Source of the DNA: a bacterium YEK0313
GTDB lineage: Bacteria; Pseudomonadota; Alphaproteobacteria; Rhizobiales; Phreatobacteraceae
Reading direction: 5' to 3'
Assembly: GCA_000751295.2 (NCBI GenBank)
Contig: CCMO02000001.1
Span: forward strand, 1,165,501-1,229,500
Length of the DNA stretch: 64,000 bases
Each line of letters begins with the position of its first letter. The stretch's first letter is position 1. Below, piece after piece: positions 24,814 to 33,930 of the stretch. The translations under genes and the position numbers were made by a program. Under the pieces are notes generated by a model that saw only the letters and a program-made list of their open reading frames with translations, did not search any database and was not told where the DNA came from.

Positions 24814-26045
24814 TGACGGAGTTGCAGAGGATGACGAGCGCCAGCCAGGACGCGGGCACCCCGACCGAAACGCCGCCGGGCGCGCTTGCGGGCCTCAAGG
24901 TCATCGATGTCAGCCGGGTCCTGGGCGGCCCCTACAGCACCCAGATCCTGGCCGACCACGGCGCCGAGGTGATCAAGATCGAGCCGCCCCAGGGCGACGA
25001 GACGCGCGGCTGGGGACCGCCGTTCCAGGGCGATGCGGCGAGCTACTTCCTCGGCCTCAACCGCAACAAGAAGGCGATGGCCATCGACTTCTCGCAGGCC
25101 GCCGGCCAGGAGCTGCTGCTGCACCTGCTCGCCGATGCCGACGTCTTCGTCGAGAACTTCAAGATCGGCACGCTGGAGAAATGGGGCCTCGGCCAGGACG
25201 TGCTCCGGGAGCGTTTTCCGCGCCTGATCCACTGCCGCGTCTCGGGCTTCGGCGCCGACGGCCCCTATGGCGGCCGTCCCGGCTATGACGCCGCCATCCA
25301 GGCCCTGTCGGGCATCATGAGCGTCAATGGCGAACGCGGCGGCGAAGGCTTGCGCGTCGGCCTGCCGGTCGTCGACATGGTCACCGGCCTCAATGCCGCG
25401 CTCGGCGTCCTGATGGCGCTGCAGGAACGCGAGCGCAGCGGCCGCGGCCAGTTCGTCGAGGCGACGCTCTACGATTGCGGCTTCTCGCTGCTGCACCCGC
25501 ACCTGCCGAACTTCTATCTCAACGGCAAGGTGCCGAAGCCGTCGGGCAACGCCCATCCGAACATCTGTCCCTACGACACCTATGCCACCGCCACCGACCC
25601 GCTGTTCCTGGCCGTCGGCAACAACAGGCAGTTCGCATCGCTCTGCCGGGTGCTCGGGGTCGAGGCCATTCCGGCCGACGAGCGCTTTGCCAGCAATGCC
25701 GCGCGCAACGTCAACCGTGACGCGCTGAAGGTGCTGCTGGAACAGGCGCTGTCGAAACGCGACTGCGCCGAGGTGGCCGAAACCCTGATCAAGGCGGGCG
25801 TGCCCTGCGGGCCGGTCCGCTCGATCGATGCCGTGGTCGCCGATCCGCACACCCATGCCCGCGAGATGGTCGTCGACATCGGCGACTATCGCGGCACCGG
25901 CAGCCCGATCAAGCTGTCGCGGACCCCCGCAAGCTACCGGCTCAAACCCCCGGCCTTCGCCGAGCATGTCGACGAGATCCTCGCCGCGGCGGGCGTCGAC
26001 GCGACCACCTATGCGCCGGTCCTGCCGCGCAAACCCGTCACCTGA
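24810..26045 (+). CDS. CaiB/BaiF-family (class III) CoA-transferase
   Basis: A 411-residue class III CoA-transferase: LAGLKVIDVSRVLGGPYSTQILADHGAEVIK N-terminus, the catalytic Asp of the VDMVTGLNAALGVLMAL segment, and CGPVRSIDAVVADPH near the C-terminus. The ATG overlaps the previous stop; a second in-frame ATG at 24831 with GCAGAGG upstream is an alternative. Two unrelated types of CoA-transferase in one operon suggest activation of the acid product by CoA exchange. The exact acyl group is unknown. Confidence 0.92.
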   Translation: MMTELQRMTSASQDAGTPTETPPGALAGLKVIDVSRVLGGPYSTQILADHGAEVIKIEPPQGDETRGWGPPFQGDAASYFLGLNRNKKAMAIDFSQAAGQELLLHLLADADVFVENFKIGTLEKWGLGQDVLRERFPRLIHCRVSGFGADGPYGGRPGYDAAIQALSGIMSVNGERGGEGLRVGLPVVDMVTGLNAALGVLMALQERERSGRGQFVEATLYDCGFSLLHPHLPNFYLNGKVPKPSGNAHPNICPYDTYATATDPLFLAVGNNRQFASLCRVLGVEAIPADERFASNAARNVNRDALKVLLEQALSKRDCAEVAETLIKAGVPCGPVRSIDAVVADPHTHAREMVVDIGDYRGTGSPIKLSRTPASYRLKPPAFAEHVDEILAAAGVDATTYAPVLPRKPVT

Positions 26046-26094
26046 ACCGGCCGGCTCCGCCGACCCGTTCCCGCAGCCAGTGAGCCTTCGTTCC

Positions 26095-27087
26095 ATGTCC
26101 GCCTTCCGCGCCCTCGTCGTCGACAAATCCGAAGCCGGCTATGGCTGCCGGCTCGACACGCTCGACCGGTCCGCCCTGCCCGCCAGCGGCAATGTCACGG
26201 TCCGCGTCGAGCGCTCGACGCTCAACTACAAGGATGCCCTTGCCATATCGGGCAAGGCGCCGGTCGTCCGCAGCTTCCCGATGGTGCCGGGCATCGACTT
26301 CGCCGGCACGGTGGAGGCAAGCGACGACCCCGCGTGGAAGGCCGGCGATGCCGCCGTGCTCAACGGCTGGGGCGTCGGCGAAACCCATTGGGGCGGGCTT
26401 GCCGAACTCGCCCGGGTCAAGGGCGACTGGCTGATCCGCCGGCCGGCCGGCCTCACGGCCGAGGACTGCATGGCGCTGGGCACCGCCGGCTATACCGCCA
26501 TGCTCTGCGTCATGGCGCTGGAGCGCCAGGGCGTGACGCCCGACAAGGGCGACGTGCTGGTGACCGGTGCCTGTGGCGGCGTCGGCTCGGTGGCCATCGC
26601 GCTGCTCGCCAGGCGCGGCTACGGCGTGATCGCCGCGACCGGCCGGCGCGAGGAGGAGGCCTATCTGAAGGAGCTCGGCGCGAAGGACCTGATCGACCGC
26701 GCCGAACTCTCCGGTCCGGGCAAGCCGCTCGGCAAGGAGCGCTGGGCCGGTGCCGTCGACACGGTCGGCAGCCACACGCTCGCCAATGTCTGCGCCGGCA
26801 CGCGCTACGGCGGCGCCGTGGCCGCCTGCGGCCTCGCCCAGGGCCTGGATTTCCCGGCCACCGTCGCGCCCTTCATCCTGCGCGGCGTGACGCTTGCCGG
26901 CATCGACAGCGTGATGGCGCCCAAGGCGCTGCGCGAGACGGCCTGGCGCCTGCTCGATGCCGAGATCGACCGGCCGCGCCTCGCCGCCATGACGAGCCGC
27001 ATCGGCCTTGCCGACGCGCAAGGCGTCGCATCCGATCTCATCGCCGGCAAGGTCCGCGGCCGCGTGGTCGTCGACCCCAGCGCCTGA
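26095..27087 (+). CDS. acuI: AcuI/YhdH-type NADPH-dependent acryloyl-CoA reductase
   Basis: A 330-residue medium-chain reductase of the YhdH/AcuI branch: STLNYKDALAISGKAPVVRSFPMVPGIDFAGTV N-terminal region, GWGVGETHWGGLAELARVK, and the cofactor loop VTGACGGVGSVAIALLARRGY. The characterised member AcuI reduces acryloyl-CoA to propionyl-CoA. In an operon with CoA-transferases this fits reduction of an alpha,beta-unsaturated acyl-CoA. The gene symbol reflects subfamily resemblance; substrate specificity is inferred. Confidence 0.85.
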   Translation: MSAFRALVVDKSEAGYGCRLDTLDRSALPASGNVTVRVERSTLNYKDALAISGKAPVVRSFPMVPGIDFAGTVEASDDPAWKAGDAAVLNGWGVGETHWGGLAELARVKGDWLIRRPAGLTAEDCMALGTAGYTAMLCVMALERQGVTPDKGDVLVTGACGGVGSVAIALLARRGYGVIAATGRREEEAYLKELGAKDLIDRAELSGPGKPLGKERWAGAVDTVGSHTLANVCAGTRYGGAVAACGLAQGLDFPATVAPFILRGVTLAGIDSVMAPKALRETAWRLLDAEIDRPRLAAMTSRIGLADAQGVASDLIAGKVRGRVVVDPSA

Positions 27088-27131
27088 GCAGCCCTTTACG
27101 CCCCCGTTTCCACCCGACCAGCGAGGCCATC

Positions 27132-27704
27132 ATGAGCCAGCATCCGATCAGCCGGTTTCCGGTTCCCGCCATTGCCGACATGCCCGAGGATATCCGCACC
27201 CGCATCCTCGCGGTGCAGGAGAAGTCCGGCTTCGTGCCCAATGTCTTCCTCGTCCTGGCACACCGGCCGGACGAATTTCGCGCGTTCTTCGCCTATCACG
27301 ACGCGCTGATGGACAAGCCCGGCAACCTGACCAAGGCCGAACGCGAGATGATCGTGGTGGCCACCAGCAATGCCAACCAGTGCCAGTACTGCGTGGTCGC
27401 CCACGGCGCCATCCTGCGCATCCGCGCCAAGAACCCGCTGATCGCCGACCAGGTCGCCATCAACTACCGCAAGGCCGACATCACCGAGAAGCAGAAGGCC
27501 ATGCTCGACTACGCCATGAAGGTGGCGTTCGAGGCCTATGCGATCTCCGATGCGGATCTCGCCACCCTCAAGTCCCACGGCTTCACCGACGAGGACGCCT
27601 GGGACATCAGCGCGATCGCGGCCTTCTTCGGCATGTCGAACCGCCTCGCCAACGTCACCAGCATGCGCCCCAACGACGAGTTCTACACGCTCGGACGCGC
27701 CTGA
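27132..27704 (+). CDS. AhpD-like peroxidase-related protein (carboxymuconolactone decarboxylase fold)
   Basis: A 190-residue protein of the peroxidase-related AhpD-like family. It has the CxxC redox pair in NANQCQYCVVAHGAILR followed by the conserved His, and an N-terminal FVPNVFLVLAHRPDEFRAF typical of this branch. It may reduce peroxides or protect pathway enzymes; linkage to a catabolic operon is common for this family but its specific role here is unclear. It begins 44 bp after acuI with GCGAGG before the ATG. Confidence 0.87.
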   Translation: MSQHPISRFPVPAIADMPEDIRTRILAVQEKSGFVPNVFLVLAHRPDEFRAFFAYHDALMDKPGNLTKAEREMIVVATSNANQCQYCVVAHGAILRIRAKNPLIADQVAINYRKADITEKQKAMLDYAMKVAFEAYAISDADLATLKSHGFTDEDAWDISAIAAFFGMSNRLANVTSMRPNDEFYTLGRA

Positions 27705-27800
27705 CCCCTTAGCCCCGATCCCCTGCCCGAGCCGAAGCCCGGCGAGCCGGCTGACCTTGCGCGGTCCGCCCGGCAACGGCTCCGGCTGCTCCGAAAGACG

Positions 27801-28877
27801 ATGCCGGTCATGACCGCACCCTCCCCCGCACCAGCCCTTGCCGTCGGCGTCATCGGCGACGGCTTCATGCAGCCGTCCTATTTCGTCGATGCGCTGAACG
27901 AGCGCCTCGCCGGCCGTGCCCTCGCCATCGAGACCATGGCGCTCAACTGGCCGATCGAGCGCAACATCACCAAGGTCGACCCCGAGCTCTCGGTCCAGGA
28001 ATTCGTCGGCCGCCCCGAGCAGTTCTACGACTTCATCGGCCGCGCCGAGATCCTGATCAATCACCTCGCCCCGGTGACCCGCGAGACCTTCGCCCGTGCG
28101 CCGAAGCTGAAGCTGATCGCGGTGTCGCGCGGCGGCCCGATCAATATCGACATGGCGGCCGCGCGCGAGCACGGCGTCCGGGTCGTCAACACGCCCGGCC
28201 GCAACGCCTCGGCGGTGGCCGAATTCACCATCGCCTCGCTGCTCGCCGAGACCCGCAATCTCATCCGCGGCCACGTGGCGCTCGCCGCCGGCGACTATCG
28301 CGGCGACCTCTACCATCGCGACATTACCGGTCCGGAGCTGTGCGAGCTGACCGTCGGCGTCATCGGCTATGGCCATGTCGGCACGCTGGTGGTCAGGATG
28401 CTCAAGGGTTTCGGCTGCCGCATCCTGGTCCACGATCCCTACAAGCAGCTCTCGCGCGCCGACCAGGACGACGGCGTCACCATGGTCGACCTCGACACGC
28501 TCATCGCCTCGAGCGACATCGTCACCCTGCATCCGCGCGTCACCAGGGAGACGCGCGGCATGATCGGCGCCGCCGAGTTCGCGGCGATGAAGCGCGGCGC
28601 CTATTTCGTCAACACGGCACGCGGCCCGCTCGTCGACTATGCCGCGCTCTACGAGGCGCTGACCTCCGGCCAGCTTGCCGGCGCCGCCCTCGACACGTTC
28701 GAGTTCGAGCCGCCGCCCGCCGACTGGCCGCTGCTGAAACTGCCCAACGTGACCCTGTCGCCGCATATTGCCGGCGCCTCCCGCTACACCATCCGCAAGG
28801 CCGCCGTGATGATCGCCGAGGACGTCGCGCGCTTCCTCTCGGACGAAGCTCTCATCAACCCGTGTGACGGCCAATGA
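27801..28877 (+). CDS. D-isomer-specific 2-hydroxyacid dehydrogenase
   Basis: A 358-residue NAD-dependent dehydrogenase of the SerA/GyaR superfamily: catalytic Arg in LKLIAVSRGGPINID, dinucleotide loop VIGYGHVGTLVVRML, NTARGPLVDYAAL, and catalytic His in LSPHIAGASRYTI. It probably oxidises or reduces a 2-hydroxy acid arising from the aldolase aldehyde or from the sugar. It could start at a second ATG 9 nt downstream. The stop overlaps the aldolase start (ATGA). Confidence 0.92.
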   Translation: MPVMTAPSPAPALAVGVIGDGFMQPSYFVDALNERLAGRALAIETMALNWPIERNITKVDPELSVQEFVGRPEQFYDFIGRAEILINHLAPVTRETFARAPKLKLIAVSRGGPINIDMAAAREHGVRVVNTPGRNASAVAEFTIASLLAETRNLIRGHVALAAGDYRGDLYHRDITGPELCELTVGVIGYGHVGTLVVRMLKGFGCRILVHDPYKQLSRADQDDGVTMVDLDTLIASSDIVTLHPRVTRETRGMIGAAEFAAMKRGAYFVNTARGPLVDYAALYEALTSGQLAGAALDTFEFEPPPADWPLLKLPNVTLSPHIAGASRYTIRKAAVMIAEDVARFLSDEALINPCDGQ

Positions 28878-29530
28878 CCGACAGTGAACTGAAGCTTCGG
28901 CTCGAGCTGATCGAGACCTGCCGCGGCATGAACCGGCTCGGCATCAACAAAGGCACGTCGGGCAATGTCAGCGTGCGCCACGGCAAGGGCCTGCTCGTCT
29001 CGCCGACGGGCATCGGCTACGACGCGATGCGCCCCGAGGATGTCGTGCAGCTCGACTGGGACGGCGGTTTCGACGGCGACGTCCTGCCGACCAGCGAATG
29101 GCGCTTTCACCGCGACATCCTCGCGGCGAGGCCCGACCTCAACGCCGTCGTGCACACCCATTCGGTGCATGCCACCGCCGTCGCCATCATGGGCCGCGGC
29201 ATCCCGGCCATTCACTACATGATCGCCGCGGCCGGCGGCCCGGACATCCGCTGCGCGCCCTATGCCACCTTCGGCACCCAGGAGCTGGCCGATGCGGTGC
29301 TCGAGGCCATGGCCGGGCGGCGCGCCTGCCTGCTCGCCCATCACGGCGTGATCGCCGGCCATGTCAGCATGGCGCGCGCGCTGGCGCTCGCCGGCACGGT
29401 CGAGGAGCTCGCCCAGCAATATCTGCTCTGCCTGCCGCACGGCGAGCCGCCGGTGCTCGCGCCGGACGAGATCGCCCGCGTCGTCGAGAAATTCCGCAGC
29501 TACGGCCAGCAGCCGAAGCGGCAGGACTGA
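28874..29530 (+). CDS. Class II aldolase/adducin family (L-fuculose-1-P aldolase type)
   Basis: A 218-residue zinc aldolase. GINKGTSGNVSVRHG is the phosphate-binding loop, LPTSEWRFHRDI carries the catalytic Glu, VVHTHSVHATA supplies two zinc histidines and LLAHHGVIAGH the third. The family cleaves ketose-1-phosphates to DHAP and an aldehyde; Ald2/DrdA members act on 5-methylthioribulose-1-P or 5-deoxyribulose-1-P. With an MtnA-like isomerase and sugar kinases in the locus, this is the predicted carbon-splitting step. Confidence 0.92.
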   Translation: MTDSELKLRLELIETCRGMNRLGINKGTSGNVSVRHGKGLLVSPTGIGYDAMRPEDVVQLDWDGGFDGDVLPTSEWRFHRDILAARPDLNAVVHTHSVHATAVAIMGRGIPAIHYMIAAAGGPDIRCAPYATFGTQELADAVLEAMAGRRACLLAHHGVIAGHVSMARALALAGTVEELAQQYLLCLPHGEPPVLAPDEIARVVEKFRSYGQQPKRQD

Positions 29531-29538
29531 GCGGCACC

Positions 29539-31062
29539 ATGACCGGCGCCATCCTCTGTCTCGATTCCGGCACGACGGTGGTGAAGGCGGCGCTGTTCTC
29601 CGCCGACGGCCATCTCGTCGCGCTGGAGGAGGCGCCGAACACCGCGCTGCGGCGCGCCAGCCTGCATGTCGAGCAGGACATGGCCGCGACCGCGGCCATC
29701 GCCATGAGCCTGCTCGCCCGCCTCGCGCAACGCCTCGGCGGCCATAGGCCCGGCGTCCTCGTCGTCACCGGCCAGGGCGACGGCCTCTGGCCGGTCGATG
29801 CGGCGGGCCGCCCGGCCGGCCCCGCCATGACCTGGCTCGACGGCCGCGCCGCCGAGCTGCTGCCGGAGCTCGAGGCGGCCGGCGTGCTCGACCGGATCAG
29901 GCAGGTCACCCTGTCGCAGCCGACGGCCGCCTCGCAGCCGCTGCAGCTGCTCTGGCTCGCCCGCCGCGAGCCGGCCCGTTTCGCTGCGGTCCACCGCGCC
30001 CTGCGCTGCAAGGAATGGCTGCAGCTCGCCCTCACCGGCACCGCCCTGACCGACCCCTCGGCCGTGCTGCCGAGCTGGGGCGACTGGCGCCGCCAGATGC
30101 TGTCGCGCGAGGTCGAAACCTGCCTCGGCCTTGCCCGCGGCATCGACCTCCTGCCCGACATGGTCGCCATGGCCGACGCCGCACGGCCGCTGTCCCCAGC
30201 CGCCGCGGCGGCGACCGGCCTGCCCGCCGGACTGCCGGTCCTGCTCGGGCCGGGCGATGCCCAGGCCTCGGCGCTCGGGCTCGGCATCGGCCTGCTGCCC
30301 GGCATCGCGCGCGTCTCGCTGTTCGGCACCAGCGCGATCCACATCCGCCACCTCGCCGATCTCGCCGACGTGCAGGCCGAGCCGCCCGGCGCGATGCTCC
30401 TGCCCTTCGCCGAGCCCGGCCAGTTCCTGCGCCTGATGCCCTCGCTCAACGGCGCGGCGGCCCTCGCCCATCTCGCGCCTCTCGTCGGCGACATGCAGGC
30501 CGCGCCCTACCGGCCGTCGGGCCTCCTCGTCCAATCCTTCTTCGAGCCGGTCGGCGAGCGCGCTCCGGTGACGTCGCCTCATGCCCGCAGCACGGTGTTC
30601 GGCTGGGCCGCCGGCGAGGAGCCGGCCGCCCTTGCCGCCGCAGCCCGCGAGGGCCTCGCCTTCGCCGCCCGCATGAGCCACGACCTGATGGGCCTGGAGC
30701 CGGGTCCGGTCGTGCTCGGCGGCGGCCTTGCCGCCGACGCCGACTTTGCCCGCATCATGGCGGCGACGCTCGGGCGGCCGGTGCTGCGCCCGCCGGCGCG
30801 CCACGCATCGCTCACCGGCCTCGGCCTTGTCGGCATGCGTCATCTCGCCGGCGGCCGCCTGGCCGACCATGCCGGCCGCTGGCTCGGCGGGAAGCCGGTG
30901 GTCGACGCACCGGACGAGGGCCCCTTCGGCACCTATCTCGCGCGCAAATACGTGCTCTACGCCAGCCTGATGGAGCGCATCGCGCCGCTCTGGCCGGACC
31001 TTGCCGCCGTCGCGGACCTCGCCGCGCGGCTCAGCCACCCACCAACACCTTCAAAAAATTGA
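29539..31062 (+). CDS. FGGY-family carbohydrate kinase
   Basis: A 507-residue kinase: N-terminal phosphate loop LCLDSGTTVVKAALF, WPVDAAGRPAGPAMTWLDGRA, then the C-terminal ATPase lobe (VSLFGTSAIHI; VVLGGGLAADADFARIM). FGGY kinases phosphorylate pentoses, hexoses, polyols or erythritol; the exact sugar cannot be read. It starts 8 bp after the aldolase and precedes the TRAP transporter by 13 bp, so it likely phosphorylates the imported substrate. Confidence 0.92.
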   Translation: MTGAILCLDSGTTVVKAALFSADGHLVALEEAPNTALRRASLHVEQDMAATAAIAMSLLARLAQRLGGHRPGVLVVTGQGDGLWPVDAAGRPAGPAMTWLDGRAAELLPELEAAGVLDRIRQVTLSQPTAASQPLQLLWLARREPARFAAVHRALRCKEWLQLALTGTALTDPSAVLPSWGDWRRQMLSREVETCLGLARGIDLLPDMVAMADAARPLSPAAAAATGLPAGLPVLLGPGDAQASALGLGIGLLPGIARVSLFGTSAIHIRHLADLADVQAEPPGAMLLPFAEPGQFLRLMPSLNGAAALAHLAPLVGDMQAAPYRPSGLLVQSFFEPVGERAPVTSPHARSTVFGWAAGEEPAALAAAAREGLAFAARMSHDLMGLEPGPVVLGGGLAADADFARIMAATLGRPVLRPPARHASLTGLGLVGMRHLAGGRLADHAGRWLGGKPVVDAPDEGPFGTYLARKYVLYASLMERIAPLWPDLAAVADLAARLSHPPTPSKN

Positions 31063-31075
31063 GGACATTCTCGGG

Positions 31076-32062
31076 ATGAGGAAAACGCTCGCAGCTCTCC
31101 TGGCGCTCGTGACCCTGTCGGGCGCGGCCGCCGCCCAGGAGCGCATCCGTATCGCCGCCGCCGCCCAGCCCGGCTCGGTCATGGAAGGCATCATCAAGAC
31201 CTTCATGGACGACTTCAACGCCAAGGCCGGCGGCGCCTATCGGATGGAATATCAGTTCGTCGCCTCCGACCAGGAGCTGACCCAGCAGGTCGTGCGCGGC
31301 CGCCTGGAAATCGGCACGACCTCGCTCGCCGGCGCCTCGGTGACGGTGCCGGAGGGCGGCGTGCTGTCCATGCCCTATCTGTGGAAGACCGACGCCGAGC
31401 GGCGCTGGGTCATCGACAATGTCGCGCTTCCCGCGATCGCCGATCTCTACCGCCAGCGCGGACTGGTGGTGATCGGCCTCGGCGATACCGGCTGGTCCAA
31501 CGTGTTCTGCAAGGCGCGCTGCGACAGCCCGGCCGAGCTCGCCGGCCGGCGTTTCCGCCTGCCGCCGGCAACCGCCGCCAAGATGTTCTGGGACCGCCTC
31601 GGCGTGAACGGCGTGCAGCTGTCGCTGCCGGATTTCTTCACCGGCCTCGAGCAGGGCATGGTCGAAGGCGGCGACCTGCCCTTCACCTTCTACGTGACGA
31701 CGCCGGCCGCCCAGATCGCCCGCCACTATGTGCTGACCCAGAACTATCACCACGACCAGGTCTTTTTCGTCAACAAGCGCTTCTTCGATGGGTTGCCGGC
31801 AAACATCCAGGCGCTGGTGCGCAGCGCCATGCCCTCGGCCGCCGAAATGCGCCGGCGCCAGGACGCCGATCTGAAGGAGCGGATGGACGCCTTCGTCGCC
31901 GGCGGCGGCACCATCGTCGCACTGACCGACGAGCAGCGCGCCGCCTGGGCCGCCAAGGTCGTCGACGGCCTCGCCGCCCTCGTCGCCAGCCTGCCCGGCC
32001 AGTCGCGGGCGCTCTACGACACGGTCATGGAAGGCAAGCGCCGCTATGCAGCCCAACAGTGA
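31076..32062 (+). CDS. dctP: TRAP transporter substrate-binding protein DctP, copy 1
   Basis: A 328-residue periplasmic solute-binding protein with a Sec signal (KTLAALLALVTLSGAAAAQ). DctP traits: IRIAAAAQPGSVMEGII, LEIGTTSLAGASVTVPEGGVLSMPYLW, and the ligand-arginine segment GRRFRLPPATAAKMFWDRLG with GLEQGMVEGGDLP. A close paralogue lies behind the permease genes (33931). Both share a Cys pair (VFCKARCDSP here) and probably bind the same or related sugar acid. It overlaps dctQ by 17 nt. Confidence 0.92.
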   Translation: MRKTLAALLALVTLSGAAAAQERIRIAAAAQPGSVMEGIIKTFMDDFNAKAGGAYRMEYQFVASDQELTQQVVRGRLEIGTTSLAGASVTVPEGGVLSMPYLWKTDAERRWVIDNVALPAIADLYRQRGLVVIGLGDTGWSNVFCKARCDSPAELAGRRFRLPPATAAKMFWDRLGVNGVQLSLPDFFTGLEQGMVEGGDLPFTFYVTTPAAQIARHYVLTQNYHHDQVFFVNKRFFDGLPANIQALVRSAMPSAAEMRRRQDADLKERMDAFVAGGGTIVALTDEQRAAWAAKVVDGLAALVASLPGQSRALYDTVMEGKRRYAAQQ

Positions 32063-32588
32063 CCCGGCGGCGGCCGCCGCCGCTCCCTCGGGCGGCCTCG
32101 CCAAGGCCTATGCCGCCCTCCAGAAGGTCGAGGCCTTCATCTGCTTCGCCGCGCTGATGGCCGGCACGCTCGCCCTGTTCGCCGACATTGTCGGCCGCGA
32201 GATCCTCGGCCAGGGCATTTTCGGTGCCCAGCGCACCGCCGTCTACTGCATGGCGGTCGCCGGTGTCCTCGGCTTTTCCTATGTCGTCTCGCAGGGCGGC
32301 CACCTGCGCCCGAACATCGTCGACAAGCTGCTGCCGCGCCATCTCGACCCGCTCATGAGCCGCATCGGCGATTTCGTCTCCGGCCTCATCTGCGCGGGCC
32401 TCGCCTATGCCGCGGCGCTGTTCGTCGACGGCACCTACGGGCTCGGCGAATACAGCATGACGCTGCCGATCCCGATCTGGACGGTGCAGATCGTGCTGCC
32501 AATCGCCTTCGGTCTCGCCGCGCTCAAATATTTCCTCTTCGTCCTGTCGCCCGCGCTGCGGCCGCAGGAAGCGAGTTCCGAACTATGA
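32046..32588 (+). CDS. dctQ: TRAP transporter small permease DctQ
   Basis: A 180-residue, four-TM inner-membrane protein (AFICFAALMAGTLALFADIVGREILG; TAVYCMAVAGVLGFSYVVSQGGHLRPNI), the DctQ signature around the polar REI...GG..R residues. Starts inside the dctP gene and overlaps dctM by 4 nt, so the three are translated together. It partners DctM in Na+-driven uptake. Confidence 0.9.
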   Translation: MQPNSDPAAAAAAPSGGLAKAYAALQKVEAFICFAALMAGTLALFADIVGREILGQGIFGAQRTAVYCMAVAGVLGFSYVVSQGGHLRPNIVDKLLPRHLDPLMSRIGDFVSGLICAGLAYAAALFVDGTYGLGEYSMTLPIPIWTVQIVLPIAFGLAALKYFLFVLSPALRPQEASSEL

Positions 32589-33847
32589 CCGGCGCCGCGA
32601 TCACGCTCGGCAGCCTGCTGCTGCTCATCCTGCGCCAGCCGGTCGTGCTGGTGCTCGCCGTGGCCGTCGCCGCGATCCACCAGTTCGTCGCGCGCAACTC
32701 CTCGGCCGAATTCCTGATCCAGGACTTCTGGTTCACCATCGACCGCGACGTCCTGCTGCCGATCCCGATGTTCATCCTGGCCGGCAACATCATGAGCCGC
32801 GGCGAGATCGCCCAGCGCCTCATCGACATCATGGTCGAGCTCACCGGCGGCATCCGGGGCGGCCTCGCGGTCGCCGCTGTGCTCGCCTGCGCCGCCTTCG
32901 CCGCCATTTCCGGCTCGTCGATCGTCACCCTCGCGGCGATCGGCTCGATCATGTATCCGGCGCTGCTCAAGGAAGGCTATTCCAAGCAGTTCTCGCTCGG
33001 CCTCCTGTGCTCGGCGGGGACGCTCGGCATCCTGATCCCGCCGTCGATCCCGATGATGCTCTACGGCATCATCACCGACACCTCGATCATCAAGCTGTTC
33101 ATGGGCGGCATCGGGCCTGGCCTGCTGCTCACCGTCGTGCTGGCGCTCTATTGCGTGAAGGCCTCGCCGGTCGCGGCGCGCGGCCGCTTCTCGCCCAGGG
33201 GCTTCCTGCGCGCGCTCGGGCGCGGCGGCCCGGCCCTGCTGCTGCCGATCATCCTGCTCGGCGGCATCTATTCCGGACACTTCACCACCACGGAGGCGGC
33301 GGTCGTCTCGCTGATCTACGCGCTGCTGGTGGAGGGCCTCTACTACCGCGACCTGACCTGGCCGGTGCTGCTCGGCATGATCGGCGAGACGGTGAAGCTG
33401 TTCGGCACGCTCCTGCCGCTGCTGGCGCTCGCGGGCAGCTTCAACACCATCCTCGACTACGAGGGCATTCCGAAGCTGATGGTCGAATGGCTGAGCCAAT
33501 GGATCCACAGCCCGCTGACCGCCGGCCTGACGCTGAACGTGATCCTGCTGATCGCCGGCTGCTTCATGGATGTCGGCTCGGCGATCCTGATCCTGTCGCC
33601 GCTCCTGCTGCCGCTGATGAAGGCTCAGGGCTTCGACCCGGTCCATGTCGGCGTGATCACCACGATGAACCTGGAGATCGGCTACATCACGCCGCCGGTC
33701 GGGCTCAACCTGTTCGTCGCCATGGCGGTGTTCAAGGAAAGCTTCGGCACCATCGTGCGCGGCGCCTGGCCTTTCGTCGTCCTGATGATCATCCCCCTGC
33801 TGATCGTCACCTACTACCCGGCGATCGTCTTCCTGTTCGTCAAATGA
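32585..33847 (+). CDS. dctM: TRAP transporter large permease DctM
   Basis: A 420-residue membrane protein with about 12 hydrophobic segments and DctM landmarks: PIPMFILAGNIMSRGEIAQRLID, AAISGSSIVTLAAIGSIMYPALLKEGY, GILIPPSIPMMLYGIITDTSI, and GYITPPVGLNLFVAMAVF near the C-terminus. It is the Na+/substrate translocating subunit of the TRAP system encoded with the flanking dctP copies and dctQ. Confidence 0.95.
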   Translation: MTGAAITLGSLLLLILRQPVVLVLAVAVAAIHQFVARNSSAEFLIQDFWFTIDRDVLLPIPMFILAGNIMSRGEIAQRLIDIMVELTGGIRGGLAVAAVLACAAFAAISGSSIVTLAAIGSIMYPALLKEGYSKQFSLGLLCSAGTLGILIPPSIPMMLYGIITDTSIIKLFMGGIGPGLLLTVVLALYCVKASPVAARGRFSPRGFLRALGRGGPALLLPIILLGGIYSGHFTTTEAAVVSLIYALLVEGLYYRDLTWPVLLGMIGETVKLFGTLLPLLALAGSFNTILDYEGIPKLMVEWLSQWIHSPLTAGLTLNVILLIAGCFMDVGSAILILSPLLLPLMKAQGFDPVHVGVITTMNLEIGYITPPVGLNLFVAMAVFKESFGTIVRGAWPFVVLMIIPLLIVTYYPAIVFLFVK

Positions 33848-33851
33848 GCCC

Positions 33852-33883
33852 GGCGCGGAGGGGCGCCCCGCCGCCTCCGCGCC
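33852..33883 (+). repeat. Intercistronic hairpin between dctM and dctP copy 2
   Basis: Perfect 10-bp stem GGCGCGGAGG (33852-33861) with CCTCCGCGCC (33874-33883), no U-tract. It probably acts as an mRNA processing or stabilising structure within the operon rather than a terminator. Confidence 0.6.
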
Positions 33884-33930
33884 ATCGGCCCGGAAAACCC
33901 AATTCCACCGTTCCCGATCGAGGACCAGCC

